Positions 38,764 to 48,278 are shown, numbered from the stretch's first letter. The stretch is 59,963 nucleotides of DNA from Bacillota bacterium (GCA_007120745.1 SKNC01000091.1:1-59963); one strand, 5' to 3'. Notes: generated by a model not told the origin, from the sequence alone. A program made the numbers and translations.

Positions 38764-39519
38764 ATGATTACCTTAAAATCAGACCAGGAAATTGAGCTGA
38801 TGAGGGAAGCAGGTAGAATTGTAGCCTTAACTCACGAAATTTTGGCTAAGGCCGTTCAGCCGGGGATTACCACAGCGGAACTGGATGTTATGGCGGAGAA
38901 AAACATAAGGACCCACGGGGGTGAACCGGCCTTTAAAGGATATAATGGTTTTCCTGCCAGTATCTGCACCTCCATCAACGAACAGGTGGTCCACGGGATT
39001 CCCAGCTTAAGAAAACTGAAAGAAGGCGAAATCATCAGCATCGATGTGGGTGTGTGTTACCGGGGGTATTACGGAGACGCAGCGGTGACGCTGCCGGTAG
39101 GGAAAATCAGTGACCAGGCAGCCAGACTCATTGAAGTTACCCGGGACTCCCTCTATAAAGGGATAGAATTTACCCGGGCAGGGAACCGCTTATCCGACAT
39201 ATCCCATGCGGTTCAGGCCTATGCTGAAGCTCATGGGTACCATGTGGTCCGCAGTTACGTGGGTCACGGGATCGGGAGCAGCATGCATGAAGAACCGGAG
39301 GTTCCTAACTTTGGGAAGCCGGGCCGAGGCCCTAAACTGCAAAAAGGGATGGTCTTAGCCATAGAGCCCATGATAAATATTGGTACCTGGCAGGTGGAGA
39401 CCCTGGAGGATAACTGGACAGTGGTGACCGGGGATGCCAGCTTTTCTGCTCACTTTGAACATACGGTTGCCATTCATGAAGAAGGAGCGGAAATCCTTAC
39501 CCGATGCGATGCCATTTAA
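38764..39519 (+). CDS. map: type I methionine aminopeptidase
   Basis: This enzyme removes the initiator Met from nascent proteins using a dinuclear metal site. The 251-residue protein has the five metal ligands in context: D in [15 protein letters not shown] (two Asp), H in [15 protein letters not shown] in LAIEPM and E in [11 protein letters not shown]. It lacks an N-terminal zinc-finger extension, so it is the short class Ia form. A weak ribosome binding site (ACGGGGG) precedes the ATG. It follows secY closely. Confidence 0.96.
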   Translation: MITLKSDQEIELMREAGRIVALTHEILAKAVQPGITTAELDVMAEKNIRTHGGEPAFKGYNGFPASICTSINEQVVHGIPSLRKLKEGEIISIDVGVCYRGYYGDAAVTLPVGKISDQAARLIEVTRDSLYKGIEFTRAGNRLSDISHAVQAYAEAHGYHVVRSYVGHGIGSSMHEEPEVPNFGKPGRGPKLQKGMVLAIEPMINIGTWQVETLEDNWTVVTGDASFSAHFEHTVAIHEEGAEILTRCDAI

Positions 39520-39555
39520 TGTTGCGGTGAATCAGGATTTGAAGGAGGGTTGGCC

Positions 39556-39837
39556 TTGACGATTCCAACCACGGGCCAGTTAGTGTGTTCCAATGCCGGA
39601 AGAGACCAGGGAAGTTATTATATTGTTACCCGGATTATTGATGAAAAGTTAGTTGAGGTAGCCAATGGAAGCAGCCGTAAATTGAACAGCTCAAAACGTA
39701 AAAATATTAAGCACTTAAAAATACTGCCATACGTGGATGAAGAACTGGGGAGCAGGTTGGAACTGCAGCAATCCAATGACCATGAGCTGGTTAAGGCACT
39801 GAATAAGCTGCTGCAAAAGAAAATCAAGCAGCATTGA
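39556..39837 (+). CDS. KOW-domain RNA-binding protein (L14e-like)
   Basis: The small protein is about 93 residues and has an N-terminal KOW-like motif (GQLVCSNAGRDQGSYYIVTRII), then a basic segment (NGSSRKLNSSKRKNIKHLK). Such proteins lie between map and infA in many Clostridia. The best start is TTG 39556, 6 bases after GGAGGG; TTG 39550 is the track's choice. Function is not established; ribosome or rRNA binding is likely from fold and location. Confidence 0.85.
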   Translation: MTIPTTGQLVCSNAGRDQGSYYIVTRIIDEKLVEVANGSSRKLNSSKRKNIKHLKILPYVDEELGSRLELQQSNDHELVKALNKLLQKKIKQH

Positions 39838-39858
39838 AAGGGAGGTTTTTACTGCCTG

Positions 39859-40077
39859 ATGTCCAAAAAAGATGTTATTGAAGTTGAGGGTACCGTGGTG
39901 GAACCTTTACCTAATGCCATGTTCAGGGTAGAAATTGAGGGTGGGCACAAAATATTAGCCCATGTATCCGGGAAAATAAGGATGCATTTTATCCGTATAC
40001 TGCCTGGAGACAGGGTTTTAGTAGAGTTATCGCCATACGATTTAACCCGGGGCCGCATCACTTATCGATATAAATAA
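39859..40077 (+). CDS. infA: translation initiation factor IF-1
   Basis: IF-1 blocks the A site during initiation. The 72-residue protein [53 protein letters not shown] is a normal OB-fold IF-1. ATG 39859 is about 13 bases after AAAGGGAGG, a rather long spacing, but no other start fits. It precedes rpmJ by 13 bases. Confidence 0.97.
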   Translation: MSKKDVIEVEGTVVEPLPNAMFRVEIEGGHKILAHVSGKIRMHFIRILPGDRVLVELSPYDLTRGRITYRYK

Positions 40078-40090
40078 GGAGGCATGAGGG

Positions 40091-40207
40091 ATGAAAGTCA
40101 GACCATCCGTCAAGACAATCTGCGAGAAGTGCAAGATTATCAAAAGAAAAGGGAAAGTCATGATAATCTGTGAAAACCCCAAACACAAGCAGAGACAGGG
40201 GAAATAG
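40091..40207 (+). CDS. rpmJ: 50S ribosomal protein L36, zinc type
   Basis: This 38-residue gene is too short for the ORF track. It reads [20 protein letters not shown] and ends KHKQRQGK, with the zinc ligands C11, C14, C27 and H32. The ATG at 40091 follows AAGGAGGCAT. It lies in its normal place between infA and rpsM. Confidence 0.96.
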   Translation: MKVRPSVKTICEKCKIIKRKGKVMIICENPKHKQRQGK

Positions 40208-40281
40208 TATAAATGTGTATAATTTAAGGCGAAAAAGGGTACTTTATTTGTTTGTTGACTTTTTTAAAGGGAGGTGGAAAA

Positions 40282-40653
40282 ATGGCCAGGATAGCCGGAG
40301 TGGACTTACCCAGAGACAAAAGGGTAGAAATTGCCCTTACCTATATATTTGGAATTGGAAGAACTACTTCTCAAAGCATTTTGAATGAAACCGGAGTGAA
40401 AAACAATACCCGGGTCAGGGACCTTACGGAGGACGAAATCGCTCGCCTTAGAGATATTATTGAAAAGCAGCACAAAGTGGAAGGAGACCTTCGCCGGGAT
40501 GTTACCATGAACATTAAAAGACTCATTGAAATTGGCAGCTACCGGGGGATTCGTCACCGCCGGGGTTTACCGGTGAGAGGACAGAGCACAAAAAATAATG
40601 CCCGCACCAGAAAAGGGCCCAAACGAACCGTGGGAATTCGGAGAAAGAAATAA
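40282..40653 (+). CDS. rpsM: 30S ribosomal protein S13
   Basis: S13 contacts the P-site tRNA and forms intersubunit bridges. The 123-residue protein [34 protein letters not shown] ends [16 protein letters not shown], typical. ATG 40282 follows AAAGGGAGGTGG; the track's 10-residue extension from 40252 includes the ribosome binding site and is not real. Confidence 0.97.
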   Translation: MARIAGVDLPRDKRVEIALTYIFGIGRTTSQSILNETGVKNNTRVRDLTEDEIARLRDIIEKQHKVEGDLRRDVTMNIKRLIEIGSYRGIRHRRGLPVRGQSTKNNARTRKGPKRTVGIRRKK

Positions 40654-40668
40654 AAGGGGGGACAATGA

Positions 40669-41061
40669 ATGGCCAGAAGAAAAACCGCTCGCCCGCGCCG
40701 TCGTGAGCGTAAAAATATCGAACATGGGGTGGCTCACATCAAGTCAACCTTTAACAACACCATTATATCTATTACCGATTTAAAAGGAAACAGCATAGCC
40801 TGGTCCAGCGCGGGCACCGTGGGCTTTAAGGGTTCCAGGAAGTCCACTCCTTTTGCTGCCCAGATGGCTGCTGATGCCGCAGCCAAAGCAGCCATGGAGC
40901 ATGGATTAAAAGAGGTTGAAGTTTTTGTTAAGGGACCCGGGGCCGGCCGAGAGGCAGCCATCCGGTCGCTGCAGGCAGCAGGGTTGGAAGTAAACCTTAT
41001 CAAAGATGTTACTCCTATCCCTCATAACGGCTGCCGGCCGCCGAAAAGAAGAAGAGTATAA
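40669..41061 (+). CDS. rpsK: 30S ribosomal protein S11
   Basis: S11 forms part of the platform near the mRNA exit. The 130-residue protein has [43 protein letters not shown] and the C-terminal [18 protein letters not shown] signature. The ATG is preceded by AAAGGGGGGA. It follows rpsM by 15 bases. Confidence 0.97.
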   Translation: MARRKTARPRRRERKNIEHGVAHIKSTFNNTIISITDLKGNSIAWSSAGTVGFKGSRKSTPFAAQMAADAAAKAAMEHGLKEVEVFVKGPGAGREAAIRSLQAAGLEVNLIKDVTPIPHNGCRPPKRRRV

Positions 41062-41098
41062 ATTTTTAATCAATACAATGGAGGTGTTACTGTAAGGA

Positions 41099-41725
41099 AT
41101 GGCGAGATATAAAGAGTCAGTATGCAGGCTTTGCCGCCGTGAAGGACTGAAACTCTATCTGAAGAGCGAACGATGCTACACCGATAAGTGTGCAGTTGAC
41201 CGGAGAACCTATGGTCCCGGTCAGCACGGGCAGTCCCGGCGCAAAGTTTCAGAATTTGGCACTCAGTTACGGGAAAAACAAAAAGCCAGAAGAATCTATG
41301 GTGTATTGGAAAAGCAGTTTAGAAATTATTTTAAGCAGGCAGCCCGCAAAAAAGGTGTTACCGGAGAAGCCTTACTTCAGATTTTAGAAAGCAGGCTGGA
41401 CAACGTGGTGTACCGTTTAGGATTAGCCGGTTCCAGGAATGAAGCAAGACAAATGATTACCCATGGGCATTTCCGGGTAAATGACCACAAAGTTGACATT
41501 CCTTCGTACCTGGTGCGTTCCGGTGATGAAATAACTGTCCGGGAAAAAAGCCGCAGTATGACCAGGTTTAAAGAACTTTGGGAAATGGCTGAACAAAGGG
41601 CTCATCCGGAATGGTTGGAGTTTGATGCTGAGAAGTGGAAAGGCAGGATGGTTCGACTGCCTTCCCGGGAAGAAATTGATATTCCCATCAGTGAGCATTT
41701 AATTATCGAACTTTACTCCCGTTAA
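41099..41725 (+). CDS. rpsD: 30S ribosomal protein S4, zinc-binding type
   Basis: S4 is a primary 16S rRNA binder and limits errors in decoding. The 208-residue protein starts [31 protein letters not shown], carrying four Cys (CxxC and two more) of the zinc form, then the S4 RNA-binding domain ([29 protein letters not shown]). GGAGGTG lies about 11 bases before the ATG. S4 often represses its own operon; no leader structure is visible. Confidence 0.97.
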   Translation: MARYKESVCRLCRREGLKLYLKSERCYTDKCAVDRRTYGPGQHGQSRRKVSEFGTQLREKQKARRIYGVLEKQFRNYFKQAARKKGVTGEALLQILESRLDNVVYRLGLAGSRNEARQMITHGHFRVNDHKVDIPSYLVRSGDEITVREKSRSMTRFKELWEMAEQRAHPEWLEFDAEKWKGRMVRLPSREEIDIPISEHLIIELYSR

Positions 41726-41776
41726 AAATTTACCCCTCAGAAGGTTTTCATGACTTATAAGAGGAGGTTTGATTGA

Positions 41777-42724
41777 ATGATAGAAATTGAAAAACCAAAA
41801 ATTGAGTGTGTCTATTCGGACGAGAGTAATTCATACGGTAAATTTGTAATAGATCCGTTAGAGAGGGGATACGGTATCACCCTGGGGAATTCGTTACGAA
41901 GAATCCTTTTGTCTTCCCTTCCCGGGTCCGCTATAACCTCAATCAAAATTGATGACGTGCTCCATGAATTTTCTGTAATCCCGGGCGTTTTGGAGGATAC
42001 TACGGAAATTATCCTTAACCTGAAAAAAATGTCCATGAAAATCAACGACCCTGAACCCCAAACCCTGGTTATTGAAGCAGACCAGGAGGGGGTAGTTACC
42101 GCTGGACAGATGAAGATTCCACCTTCGGTAGAGATATTAAATCCTGACCTGGTGATTGCTACACTGGAAGAAGGTTCCAGGCTTTACATGGAAATCATCG
42201 CGGAAAATGGAAGAGGGTATGTGCCGGCAGAACGAAATAAAAAACCCAATCAGCCTATTGGTATCATTCCCGTAGACTCGATTTTTACTCCTATTACCAA
42301 AGTAAATTACCAGGTGGAGGACACCCGGGTAGGACAGATTACCGACTATGACAAGCTTACCGTAGAAGTATGGACCGACGGGAGCATTCGGCCTGATGAA
42401 GCCATCAGCCTGGGTGCGAAAATATTAAATGAGCACCTCAGCCTTTTCATAAACCTCACCAAGGAAATTAACGATGTGGAAATCATGGTGGAAAAAGAGG
42501 AGGATGAAAAAGGCAAAATTCTGGAAATGACCATCGAAGAACTGGATTTATCCGTTCGTTCGTACAACTGCCTGAAAAGGGCAGGCATCAACAGTGTACA
42601 GGAACTGATTCAAAAATCTGAAGATGATATGATGAAAGTACGAAATTTGGGAAAAAAGTCCCTGGAAGAGGTGCAGAACAAACTGTCGGAGTTGAACCTG
42701 TCCTTGAAGGCCGGCAGCGAGTAA
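41777..42724 (+). CDS. rpoA: DNA-directed RNA polymerase subunit alpha
   Basis: RpoA dimerises to start polymerase assembly and its C-terminal domain binds UP elements and activators. The 315-residue protein has the N-terminal domain ([28 protein letters not shown]) and, after an acidic linker, the C-terminal domain ([44 protein letters not shown]). GAGGAGG precedes the ATG. It sits between rpsD and rplQ as in all Firmicutes. Confidence 0.97.
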   Translation: MIEIEKPKIECVYSDESNSYGKFVIDPLERGYGITLGNSLRRILLSSLPGSAITSIKIDDVLHEFSVIPGVLEDTTEIILNLKKMSMKINDPEPQTLVIEADQEGVVTAGQMKIPPSVEILNPDLVIATLEEGSRLYMEIIAENGRGYVPAERNKKPNQPIGIIPVDSIFTPITKVNYQVEDTRVGQITDYDKLTVEVWTDGSIRPDEAISLGAKILNEHLSLFINLTKEINDVEIMVEKEEDEKGKILEMTIEELDLSVRSYNCLKRAGINSVQELIQKSEDDMMKVRNLGKKSLEEVQNKLSELNLSLKAGSE

Positions 42725-42742
42725 AGAAGGGAGGGAAATAAA

Positions 42743-43081
42743 ATGGCTTACAGAAAATTGGGCCGCAGGAGCAGCCAGCGGAGAGCGATGTTACGAAATC
42801 TGGTAACATCCCTGATTCTTGCGGAAAGAATAGAAACCACAGAGGCCAAGGCGAAGACTGTCAAGAGGATTGCGGATAAAATGATTACTCTGGGTAAAAG
42901 GGGAGATCTGCATGCACAGCGCCAGGCCTTAAGCTATATGCTGGATGAAGATGCGGTGTATAAATTATTTCACGATATCGCTCCCAAATATGAAGATCGT
43001 CAAGGGGGCTACACCAGAGTATTAAAGAAAGGTCCTCGCCGGGGAGATGCTGCCCCCATGGCGATTTTGGAACTGGTGTAA
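42743..43081 (+). CDS. rplQ: 50S ribosomal protein L17
   Basis: L17 lies near the tunnel exit. The 112-residue protein [48 protein letters not shown] ends [24 protein letters not shown], standard. AGGGAGGG precedes the ATG. It ends the ribosomal run; the ECF transporter genes begin 31 bases later. Confidence 0.97.
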   Translation: MAYRKLGRRSSQRRAMLRNLVTSLILAERIETTEAKAKTVKRIADKMITLGKRGDLHAQRQALSYMLDEDAVYKLFHDIAPKYEDRQGGYTRVLKKGPRRGDAAPMAILELV

Positions 43082-43112
43082 AACAATACAGCCCTTTAAA
43101 CAGGTGATTCAT

Positions 43113-43958
43113 TTGCAGGAAATTATCCAGGTTCAAGGAGTCAGTTATATCTATAACCAGGGCAGGGAAGACCAGGTCTTGGCCCTGGAAGATATTACCT
43201 TAAATATTGCAGAAGGGGAGTTTCTGGCAGTCCTGGGGCACAACGGCTCCGGGAAGTCCACACTGGCAAGGCTGCTAAACGCCCTTCTAAACCCTTCTTC
43301 GGGCAGAATTTTGGTGGACGACTTGTCCACCGGCAATCCCGACAACCTGTGGAAAATCAGGCAGAATGCCGGGATGGTTTTTCAAAATCCGGACAACCAG
43401 ATTGTGGCCACCACGGTAGAAGAAGACGTGGCCTTTGGCCCTGAAAATTTAGGCCTTCCCTCCAGGGAAATCCGCAAACGGGTGGATGAATCCCTGAAAA
43501 GGGTGGGGATTGGAGAACTGTCCAAGAGGCCTCCCCATTTTTTATCCGGGGGGCAGAAACAGAAGGTAGCCATCGCCGGAGTATTGTCCATGCGTCCCCG
43601 CTGTTTAATTCTAGATGAACCTACGGCCCTTCTGGACCCGGAAGGACGCCGGGAAGTGCTGCAGACGGTAAGAGATTTAAACCGGGAAGAAAAAATTACC
43701 GTAGTTTATATTACTCACTTCATGGAAGAAGCAGTGGCTGCGGACCGTATTGTGGTGATGGAGCAGGGAAAAATTGTGATGGAGGGGCCGCCCAGAAAAA
43801 TATTCCCACAGGTGGATAAACTGAGGTCACTGGGGCTGGATGTCCCACAGGTAACAGAACTGGCGCGGCTGCTAAAAAGGGAAGAAGGGTTTCAAGATCT
43901 TCCCGAAGACATTTTAGAAACAGAGGAACTGGTGAACTTCTTATGCTCCTCCAGGTAA
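43113..43958 (+). CDS. ecfA1: energy-coupling factor transporter ATPase EcfA1
   Basis: This is one of the two ATPases that power group II ECF vitamin and metal transporters. The protein is about 281 residues from TTG 43113 (after CAGGTGA); the track start at 43047 overlaps rplQ and adds non-family sequence. Motifs: Walker A GHNGSGKST, Q-loop FQNPDNQIV, signature LSGGQKQK, Walker B CLILDEPTALLDP and H-loop YITHFMEEA. All are intact. It overlaps ecfA2 by 16 bases, so the two subunits are co-translated. The substrate is not set here because no S component is adjacent. Confidence 0.94.
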   Translation: MQEIIQVQGVSYIYNQGREDQVLALEDITLNIAEGEFLAVLGHNGSGKSTLARLLNALLNPSSGRILVDDLSTGNPDNLWKIRQNAGMVFQNPDNQIVATTVEEDVAFGPENLGLPSREIRKRVDESLKRVGIGELSKRPPHFLSGGQKQKVAIAGVLSMRPRCLILDEPTALLDPEGRREVLQTVRDLNREEKITVVYITHFMEEAVAADRIVVMEQGKIVMEGPPRKIFPQVDKLRSLGLDVPQVTELARLLKREEGFQDLPEDILETEELVNFLCSSR

Positions 43959-44815
43959 AAAACTTAACCCACGTGTACATGCCGGGAAGCCCTTATGAGC
44001 ACCCGGCATTAAATAAGGTAAACCTGGAAGTTCATAAAGGTGATTTCCTGGGCCTTATCGGCCGCACCGGTTCCGGAAAAACAACCCTGGTGCAGCACCT
44101 GAACGGACTGCTGAAGCCAAGCGAAGGAACCATATTATTTCAGGGCAGGGATTTGTATGGGGAACAGAAACCGAACTGGGGGGAGATAAGACAGAAGATT
44201 GGGCTGGTATTCCAATATCCGGAGGAGCAGCTGTTTGGTGAGACGGTTTTCGAGGATGTGGCTTTCGGCCCCCGAAAACTGGGTATTCCAGAGGAAACTA
44301 TAGAAGAAAGGGTAAAAAAAGCCCTGGAGATGGTTACCCTGGATTACGCTCACTTTAAGGAGCGCTCTCCTTTCAATTTGAGCCGGGGAGAAATGAGGAG
44401 AGTTGCCATGGCCGGTGTGCTGTCCATGGAACCGGAAGTCCTGGTGATGGATGAACCCTCCTCCGGCCTTGATCCCAGGGGGAGGAAAATGCTGTTGGAT
44501 CAGGTAAAACAGTTCCACCGGCAGGCGGGGATTACCATCATTTTCGTGTCCCATAACATGGAAGAAGTAGCCCTGCTGGCTAACCGCCTGGCAGTGATGG
44601 AAGGTGGGCAGATCGCACTGGAGGGCAGTCCGGAAGAGATCTTTATGGAGGCGGAAAAACTAACCTCCATGGGCCTGGGAGTCCCCCAGGTTACCCGCTT
44701 GATGATGGAGCTGAATCATAAAGGGAAACAGGTAAAGTCAAACATTTTAAGTGTAGAGGAAGCCAGGCAGGAAATCCTGAACATGCTTGAAAAAGAGCAG
44801 GGTGGTAGATCGTGA
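43943..44815 (+). CDS. ecfA2: energy-coupling factor transporter ATPase EcfA2, unusual signature motif
   Basis: This second ECF ATPase is 290 residues long with Walker A GRTGSGKTT, Q-loop FQYPEEQLFG, Walker B VLVMDEPSSGLDP and H-loop FVSHNMEEV. The ABC signature, normally LSGG(Q/E), reads LSRGE in FNLSRGEMRRVAMAGVL; the second position of the Gly pair is kept but the first is Arg. Whether this alters ATP hydrolysis at the composite site is unknown. It overlaps ecfA1 by 16 bases and ecfT by 4. The C-terminal extension with SMGLGVPQVTRLM is typical of EcfA2. Confidence 0.94.
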   Translation: MLLQVKNLTHVYMPGSPYEHPALNKVNLEVHKGDFLGLIGRTGSGKTTLVQHLNGLLKPSEGTILFQGRDLYGEQKPNWGEIRQKIGLVFQYPEEQLFGETVFEDVAFGPRKLGIPEETIEERVKKALEMVTLDYAHFKERSPFNLSRGEMRRVAMAGVLSMEPEVLVMDEPSSGLDPRGRKMLLDQVKQFHRQAGITIIFVSHNMEEVALLANRLAVMEGGQIALEGSPEEIFMEAEKLTSMGLGVPQVTRLMMELNHKGKQVKSNILSVEEARQEILNMLEKEQGGRS

Positions 44816-45609
44816 TAAAAGACATTACCATGGGACAGTATTATCCGGCAAAATCTTATCTGCACGATCTGGACCCGCGCATGAAAATTGTGCTGTTATT
44901 TTTTTATGTCATATTAATTTTTTTTATCAGAACATTTTATGGTTTTTTATTTATCGCATTCATCACGTACGTAATGATTAAGGGAAGTCACCTGCCGGTA
45001 AAAATGTTTTTGAAGAGTTTACGCCCGGTTTTAGTTATCATCAGTTTTACTCTTTTCCTGCATGCATTTTTCACCAAAGGGGGAGAGGTTTTATTAACAC
45101 TGGGCCCTTTGACGGTAGAATCCGCAGGGGTGCTCACCGGTCTTTTTATGACCTTGAGATTGATGATTCTGGTGATTACCACTTCCCTGCTGACTTTGAC
45201 CACTTCCCCCATTGCCTTGACAGACGGGATTGAATACCTGCTGAGCCCTCTAAAAAAAGTTGGAGTCCCGGCCCACGAAATGGCCATGATGATGACCATT
45301 TCCCTGCGCTTTGTTCCCATACTAATTATGGAGAGCAGCAAAATCATGAAAGCCCAGCAGGCCCGGGGAGCAGATTTTAACCGGGGGAGCGTGGTGGAGC
45401 GGGCCAAAAACATGGTGCCACTAATTGTGCCCCTCTTTGTCAGCGCCTTCCGCCGGGCCGACGAACTGGCTACTGCCATGGAGGCCAGATGCTACCGGGG
45501 GGGAGAGGGAAGAACCAGGCTTTACACCCTGCAGCTTACCCCTAAAGATTTCTATGCCCTGACCTTTGTAGTTTTAGTTTTCGTATTGGTCCTGGCCACC
45601 GGACTTTAA
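44812..45609 (+). CDS. ecfT: energy-coupling factor transporter transmembrane protein EcfT
   Basis: EcfT links the ATPases to exchangeable substrate-binding S components. The 265-residue protein has about five to six membrane helices, the DITMGQYYPAKSYLHDLDPRMKI start and the two coupling motifs QQARGADFNRGS and AMEARCYRGGEGR. The start is GTG 44812, overlapping ecfA2. S components (e.g. for riboflavin, biotin, folate) would lie elsewhere. Confidence 0.95.
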   Translation: MIKDITMGQYYPAKSYLHDLDPRMKIVLLFFYVILIFFIRTFYGFLFIAFITYVMIKGSHLPVKMFLKSLRPVLVIISFTLFLHAFFTKGGEVLLTLGPLTVESAGVLTGLFMTLRLMILVITTSLLTLTTSPIALTDGIEYLLSPLKKVGVPAHEMAMMMTISLRFVPILIMESSKIMKAQQARGADFNRGSVVERAKNMVPLIVPLFVSAFRRADELATAMEARCYRGGEGRTRLYTLQLTPKDFYALTFVVLVFVLVLATGL

Positions 45610-45640
45610 TAGAATAAGACAAGGGAAGACAAGGGAAAAG

Positions 45641-45685
45641 AACCAAAGAGAACCAAAGAGAACCAAAGGGACGGTTCTTTTGGTT
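45641..45685. repeat. AACCAAAGAG tandem repeats forming a hairpin
   Basis: AACCAAAGAG occurs at 45641, 45651 and, as AACCAAAGGG, at 45661. The arm 45651-45664 is complementary to GGTTCTTTTGGTT (45673-45685), so the region can fold. The sequence between, GGGACGGTTCT, matches the dispersed repeat core. It fills part of the 223-base ecfT-truA gap, which holds no gene. Confidence 0.6.
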
Positions 45686-45832
45686 ACCAAAGGGTTCTTT
45701 TGATTAGAAAGATTTTCAACTCAGGGAACGGTATTCTGTCGTAAACGGTTACTAACCAGGCACTCCCTGCTCAGCTATGCCGGTCTGTGCAAGGGCTTAA
45801 ATTGTTATCATAGTTTAAGGGGTGGAAGGGAT

Positions 45833-46570
45833 ATGCTTAATGTTAAATTAACCCTTGCCTATGACGGCACCTGTTACCATGGATTCCAAAGGCAGAAAAA
45901 TGCTGTCAGCATACAGGAGGTTTTAGAGAGAACATTAAAAAGAGTTTATGGAGAGGACATTTCCATAACCGGTTCCGGAAGAACCGATGCGGGAGTTCAT
46001 GCTCGCGGACAGGTGGTAAATTATTATGCTCCCTTCGAGATTCCCGTAGAACGAATTCCGTATGCGTTGAACTCCATACTTCCGGATGACATTAGAGTTC
46101 TTATGGCAGATTATGTTTTACCTGAGTTCCATGCCCGTTTTGATGCCAGGAGTAAAATCTATTCTTATACCATTGACCAGGGAGAGTTTCATTCGGTATT
46201 TACCCGTCTTTATTCTTATCATCTCCCGGTGTCCCTGGATGTTAAGGCTATGGAGCAGGCCTCCCGCTATTTTTTAGGGAGGCATGAGTTTTCTGCTTTT
46301 TGTTCCTCCAAAAGCCTTGTTAAGGACCGGAACAGAGAGGTTAAAAAAGCCCAATGGGGAAAAGAGGGGGAGCTCCTGCGTTTTATCATTGAAGCTGATG
46401 GATTTCTCTATAATATGGTGAGAATCATCGTAGGAACGCTTTTGGAAGTGGGCCAGGGCAGAATTCAATCAGAAGCTATTTCCCGGATTATTGACTCCGG
46501 AAACCGGAACACAGCAGGCCCCACAGTACCGGCCAGGGGATTGTGTCTGGAAAAAGTATTTTATAAGTAA
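45833..46570 (+). CDS. truA: tRNA pseudouridine(38-40) synthase TruA
   Basis: TruA makes pseudouridine at positions 38-40 of the anticodon arm. The 245-residue protein has the catalytic motif GRTDAGVHARGQV with Asp52, and YDGTCYHGFQRQ at the N-terminus and FLYNMVRIIVGTLLEVG near the C-terminus. ATG 45833 follows AGGGGTGGAAGG. ecfT-truA-rplM-rpsI is the standard order in Firmicutes. Confidence 0.96.
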   Translation: MLNVKLTLAYDGTCYHGFQRQKNAVSIQEVLERTLKRVYGEDISITGSGRTDAGVHARGQVVNYYAPFEIPVERIPYALNSILPDDIRVLMADYVLPEFHARFDARSKIYSYTIDQGEFHSVFTRLYSYHLPVSLDVKAMEQASRYFLGRHEFSAFCSSKSLVKDRNREVKKAQWGKEGELLRFIIEADGFLYNMVRIIVGTLLEVGQGRIQSEAISRIIDSGNRNTAGPTVPARGLCLEKVFYK

Positions 46571-46618
46571 AGATAAGACAAGAGAACCGTCCCCTTGTCT
46601 TGGTCTTGCTTATCTCTT
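46570..46618. repeat. dispersed repeat with hairpin after truA
   Basis: AAGATAAGACAAG (46570-46582) can pair with CTTGCTTATCTCTT (46605-46618). The interior holds AGAACCGTCCCC, the reverse complement of the GGGACGGTTCT core found near 11035, 11085 and 45668. No U-run follows, so it does not look like an intrinsic terminator. Confidence 0.55.
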
Positions 46619-46661
46619 GAAGACAGAGGGGATAAATATGCAGCATATCAAAGGCTTTTAC

Positions 46662-46691
46662 TTGACAGTAAAGGTTAAAGTATATTAAAAT
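46662..46691 (+). promoter_or_regulatory. rplM-rpsI promoter
   Basis: Consensus -35 TTGACA (46662-46667) and -10 TAAAAT (46686-46691) are 18 bases apart, 70 bases upstream of rplM and downstream of the repeat. This gives rplM-rpsI their own promoter. Confidence 0.65.
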
Positions 46692-46761
46692 ACCTTTGTG
46701 TGGATTATATTCAGGAAATGATTACCCCGGCTGATAAGCGGTGTTAAAGGAGGGATAATAT

Positions 46762-47193
46762 ATGCGAACTACTCAAATGGCAAAAGCTCACGAAGTGGAG
46801 AGAAAATGGTACATCATTGATGCTGCCGGCAAGCCCCTGGGAAGGGTTGCTACCGAGGCTGCACGCCTTTTAAGGGGCAAGCACAAGCCCATATTTACAC
46901 CCCATGTGGATACAGGGGATCACGTGATTGTGATAAATGCTGAAAAAGCAGTTCTAACAGGAAATAAACTGCAGCAGAAAAAATACTACCGTCATTCCGG
47001 ATATCCTGGTGCTTTAAAAGCAACTGGTTATGATGTTTTGATGAAACAAAAACCGGAACTGGCCATGTATCAGGCTGTTAAAGGGATGCTTCCCCACAAC
47101 CGGTTGGGACGGTCCATGTTAAAGAAACTAAGAGTATACCGGGATGATAAACATACACAGGAAGCCCAAAAACCGGAAATTTGGAATTACTAA
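46762..47193 (+). CDS. rplM: 50S ribosomal protein L13
   Basis: L13 is an early 50S assembly protein. The 143-residue protein has [42 protein letters not shown], the [22 protein letters not shown] block and the C-terminal [27 protein letters not shown] precedes the ATG. It is paired with rpsI as usual. Confidence 0.97.
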   Translation: MRTTQMAKAHEVERKWYIIDAAGKPLGRVATEAARLLRGKHKPIFTPHVDTGDHVIVINAEKAVLTGNKLQQKKYYRHSGYPGALKATGYDVLMKQKPELAMYQAVKGMLPHNRLGRSMLKKLRVYRDDKHTQEAQKPEIWNY

Positions 47194-47229
47194 AAATTTT
47201 AAAGATTTTTCGATGAAAGGAGGAGAAGA

Positions 47230-47622
47230 ATGGCACAGGTACAGTACTACGGAACCGGAAGAAGAAAAAGTTCTGTGGCCAGGGTTCGACTGGTTCCCGG
47301 AGACGGCCAGATTATTATAAATGGGTTACCATTGGACCAATATTTTAGTTTAGAAACCCTCAAAGTAATTGTAAAACAGCCCCTGACCGTAACCAAGACT
47401 TTAGATAAGTTTGATGTGATAGCCACAGTTGAGGGGGGCGGAAATACCGGCCAGGCAGGAGCAGTAAGGCACGGGATTGCCAGGGCCCTCTTAGAGGCAG
47501 ATAATGAGATGCGCTCCATGCTGAAAAGAGCAGGATTTTTAACCCGGGATCCCAGGATGAAGGAACGAAAAAAATACGGTCTGAAAAAAGCCCGGAGAGC
47601 TCCCCAGTTCTCCAAGCGTTAA
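47230..47622 (+). CDS. rpsI: 30S ribosomal protein S9
   Basis: S9 reaches the P-site tRNA with its basic C-terminal tail. The 130-residue protein [32 protein letters not shown] ends [16 protein letters not shown], the normal terminal motif. AAAGGAGGAG precedes the ATG. A strong terminator follows. Confidence 0.97.
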   Translation: MAQVQYYGTGRRKSSVARVRLVPGDGQIIINGLPLDQYFSLETLKVIVKQPLTVTKTLDKFDVIATVEGGGNTGQAGAVRHGIARALLEADNEMRSMLKRAGFLTRDPRMKERKKYGLKKARRAPQFSKR

Positions 47623-47630
47623 TACCCACA

Positions 47631-47660
47631 AAAATACCAGTCACGCTGGTATTTTTTTAT
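47631..47660. terminator. bidirectional Rho-independent terminator after rpsI
   Basis: AAAATACCAG (47631-47640) pairs perfectly with CTGGTATTTT (47646-47655) around TCACG, and T residues continue to 47658. Read on the other strand it also ends in a run of five T, so it can terminate both rpsI and the converging chromate transporter genes. Confidence 0.9.
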
Positions 47661-47726
47661 TGAGTATGTCAGAGGACGGTTCCTTGACTCAGCAATGATT
47701 AAAGTAGTGACTATGAGAATTTCTTA

Positions 47727-48254
47727 TTAAGAGTACATTATTAAACCGGCGGCTCCGGCGGCGATTATGACCAGGATGGGGTTGGTACGGGTAAAACTAA
47801 GCAGTATGAAACTGGCCAGGGCAATGAGAATACTTCTCAGGTCACCTAAAGTGACGGTAGAACGAAGAATGGTAATGGCCGCCAGGCTGATCAGGGCGAT
47901 GACTGCCGGCCTCAGCCCCTTAAAAACAGCCTGGACCAGGGGGAGTTTATAAAATTTTTGTAAAAATTTAGCTGTAATCAAAATAATTATTAATGACGGC
48001 AGAACTACTCCCAGAGTTGAAGCCAGTGCTCCGGGGATTCCGGCAATGCGAAATCCCACAAAAGTGGCCAGGTTAATGGCAATAGGTCCCGGGGTCATTT
48101 CGGCGATGGCTATGATGTCAATAAACTCCGGGTAGCTCAGCCAGGTATTTGCGCGAATTACTTCATTTTCAATGAGAGGAAGCATTACGTAACCTCCTCC
48201 GAAACTGAAAAAACCAATTTTTAAGAAACTGAGAAAAATTTGAAGTTCCAGCAC
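47727..48254 (-). CDS. chromate transporter family protein, second half (short-chain CHR)
   Basis: The 175-residue membrane protein has the CHR signature FSFGGGYVMLPLIENEV at its N-terminus and EMTPGPIAINLATFVGFRIAGIPGALASTLGVVLPS. Short-chain CHR proteins work as pairs encoded by adjacent genes. The start is GTG (CAC at 48252-48254). It lies 24 bases downstream of the sister gene on the same strand. The family is named for chromate efflux, but the natural substrate in organisms of this kind is often unknown. Confidence 0.9.
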   Translation of the reverse strand: MLELQIFLSFLKIGFFSFGGGYVMLPLIENEVIRANTWLSYPEFIDIIAIAEMTPGPIAINLATFVGFRIAGIPGALASTLGVVLPSLIIILITAKFLQKFYKLPLVQAVFKGLRPAVIALISLAAITILRSTVTLGDLRSILIALASFILLSFTRTNPILVIIAAGAAGLIMYS

Positions 48255-48278
48255 AGGTAAACCCCCGTAAACGTATTA

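Noticed and set aside
40218-40223. TATAAT in the rpmJ-rpsM gap as a promoter
   Set aside because: No -35 at suitable distance and no correct TGn; it is in AT-rich DNA within a continuous operon.
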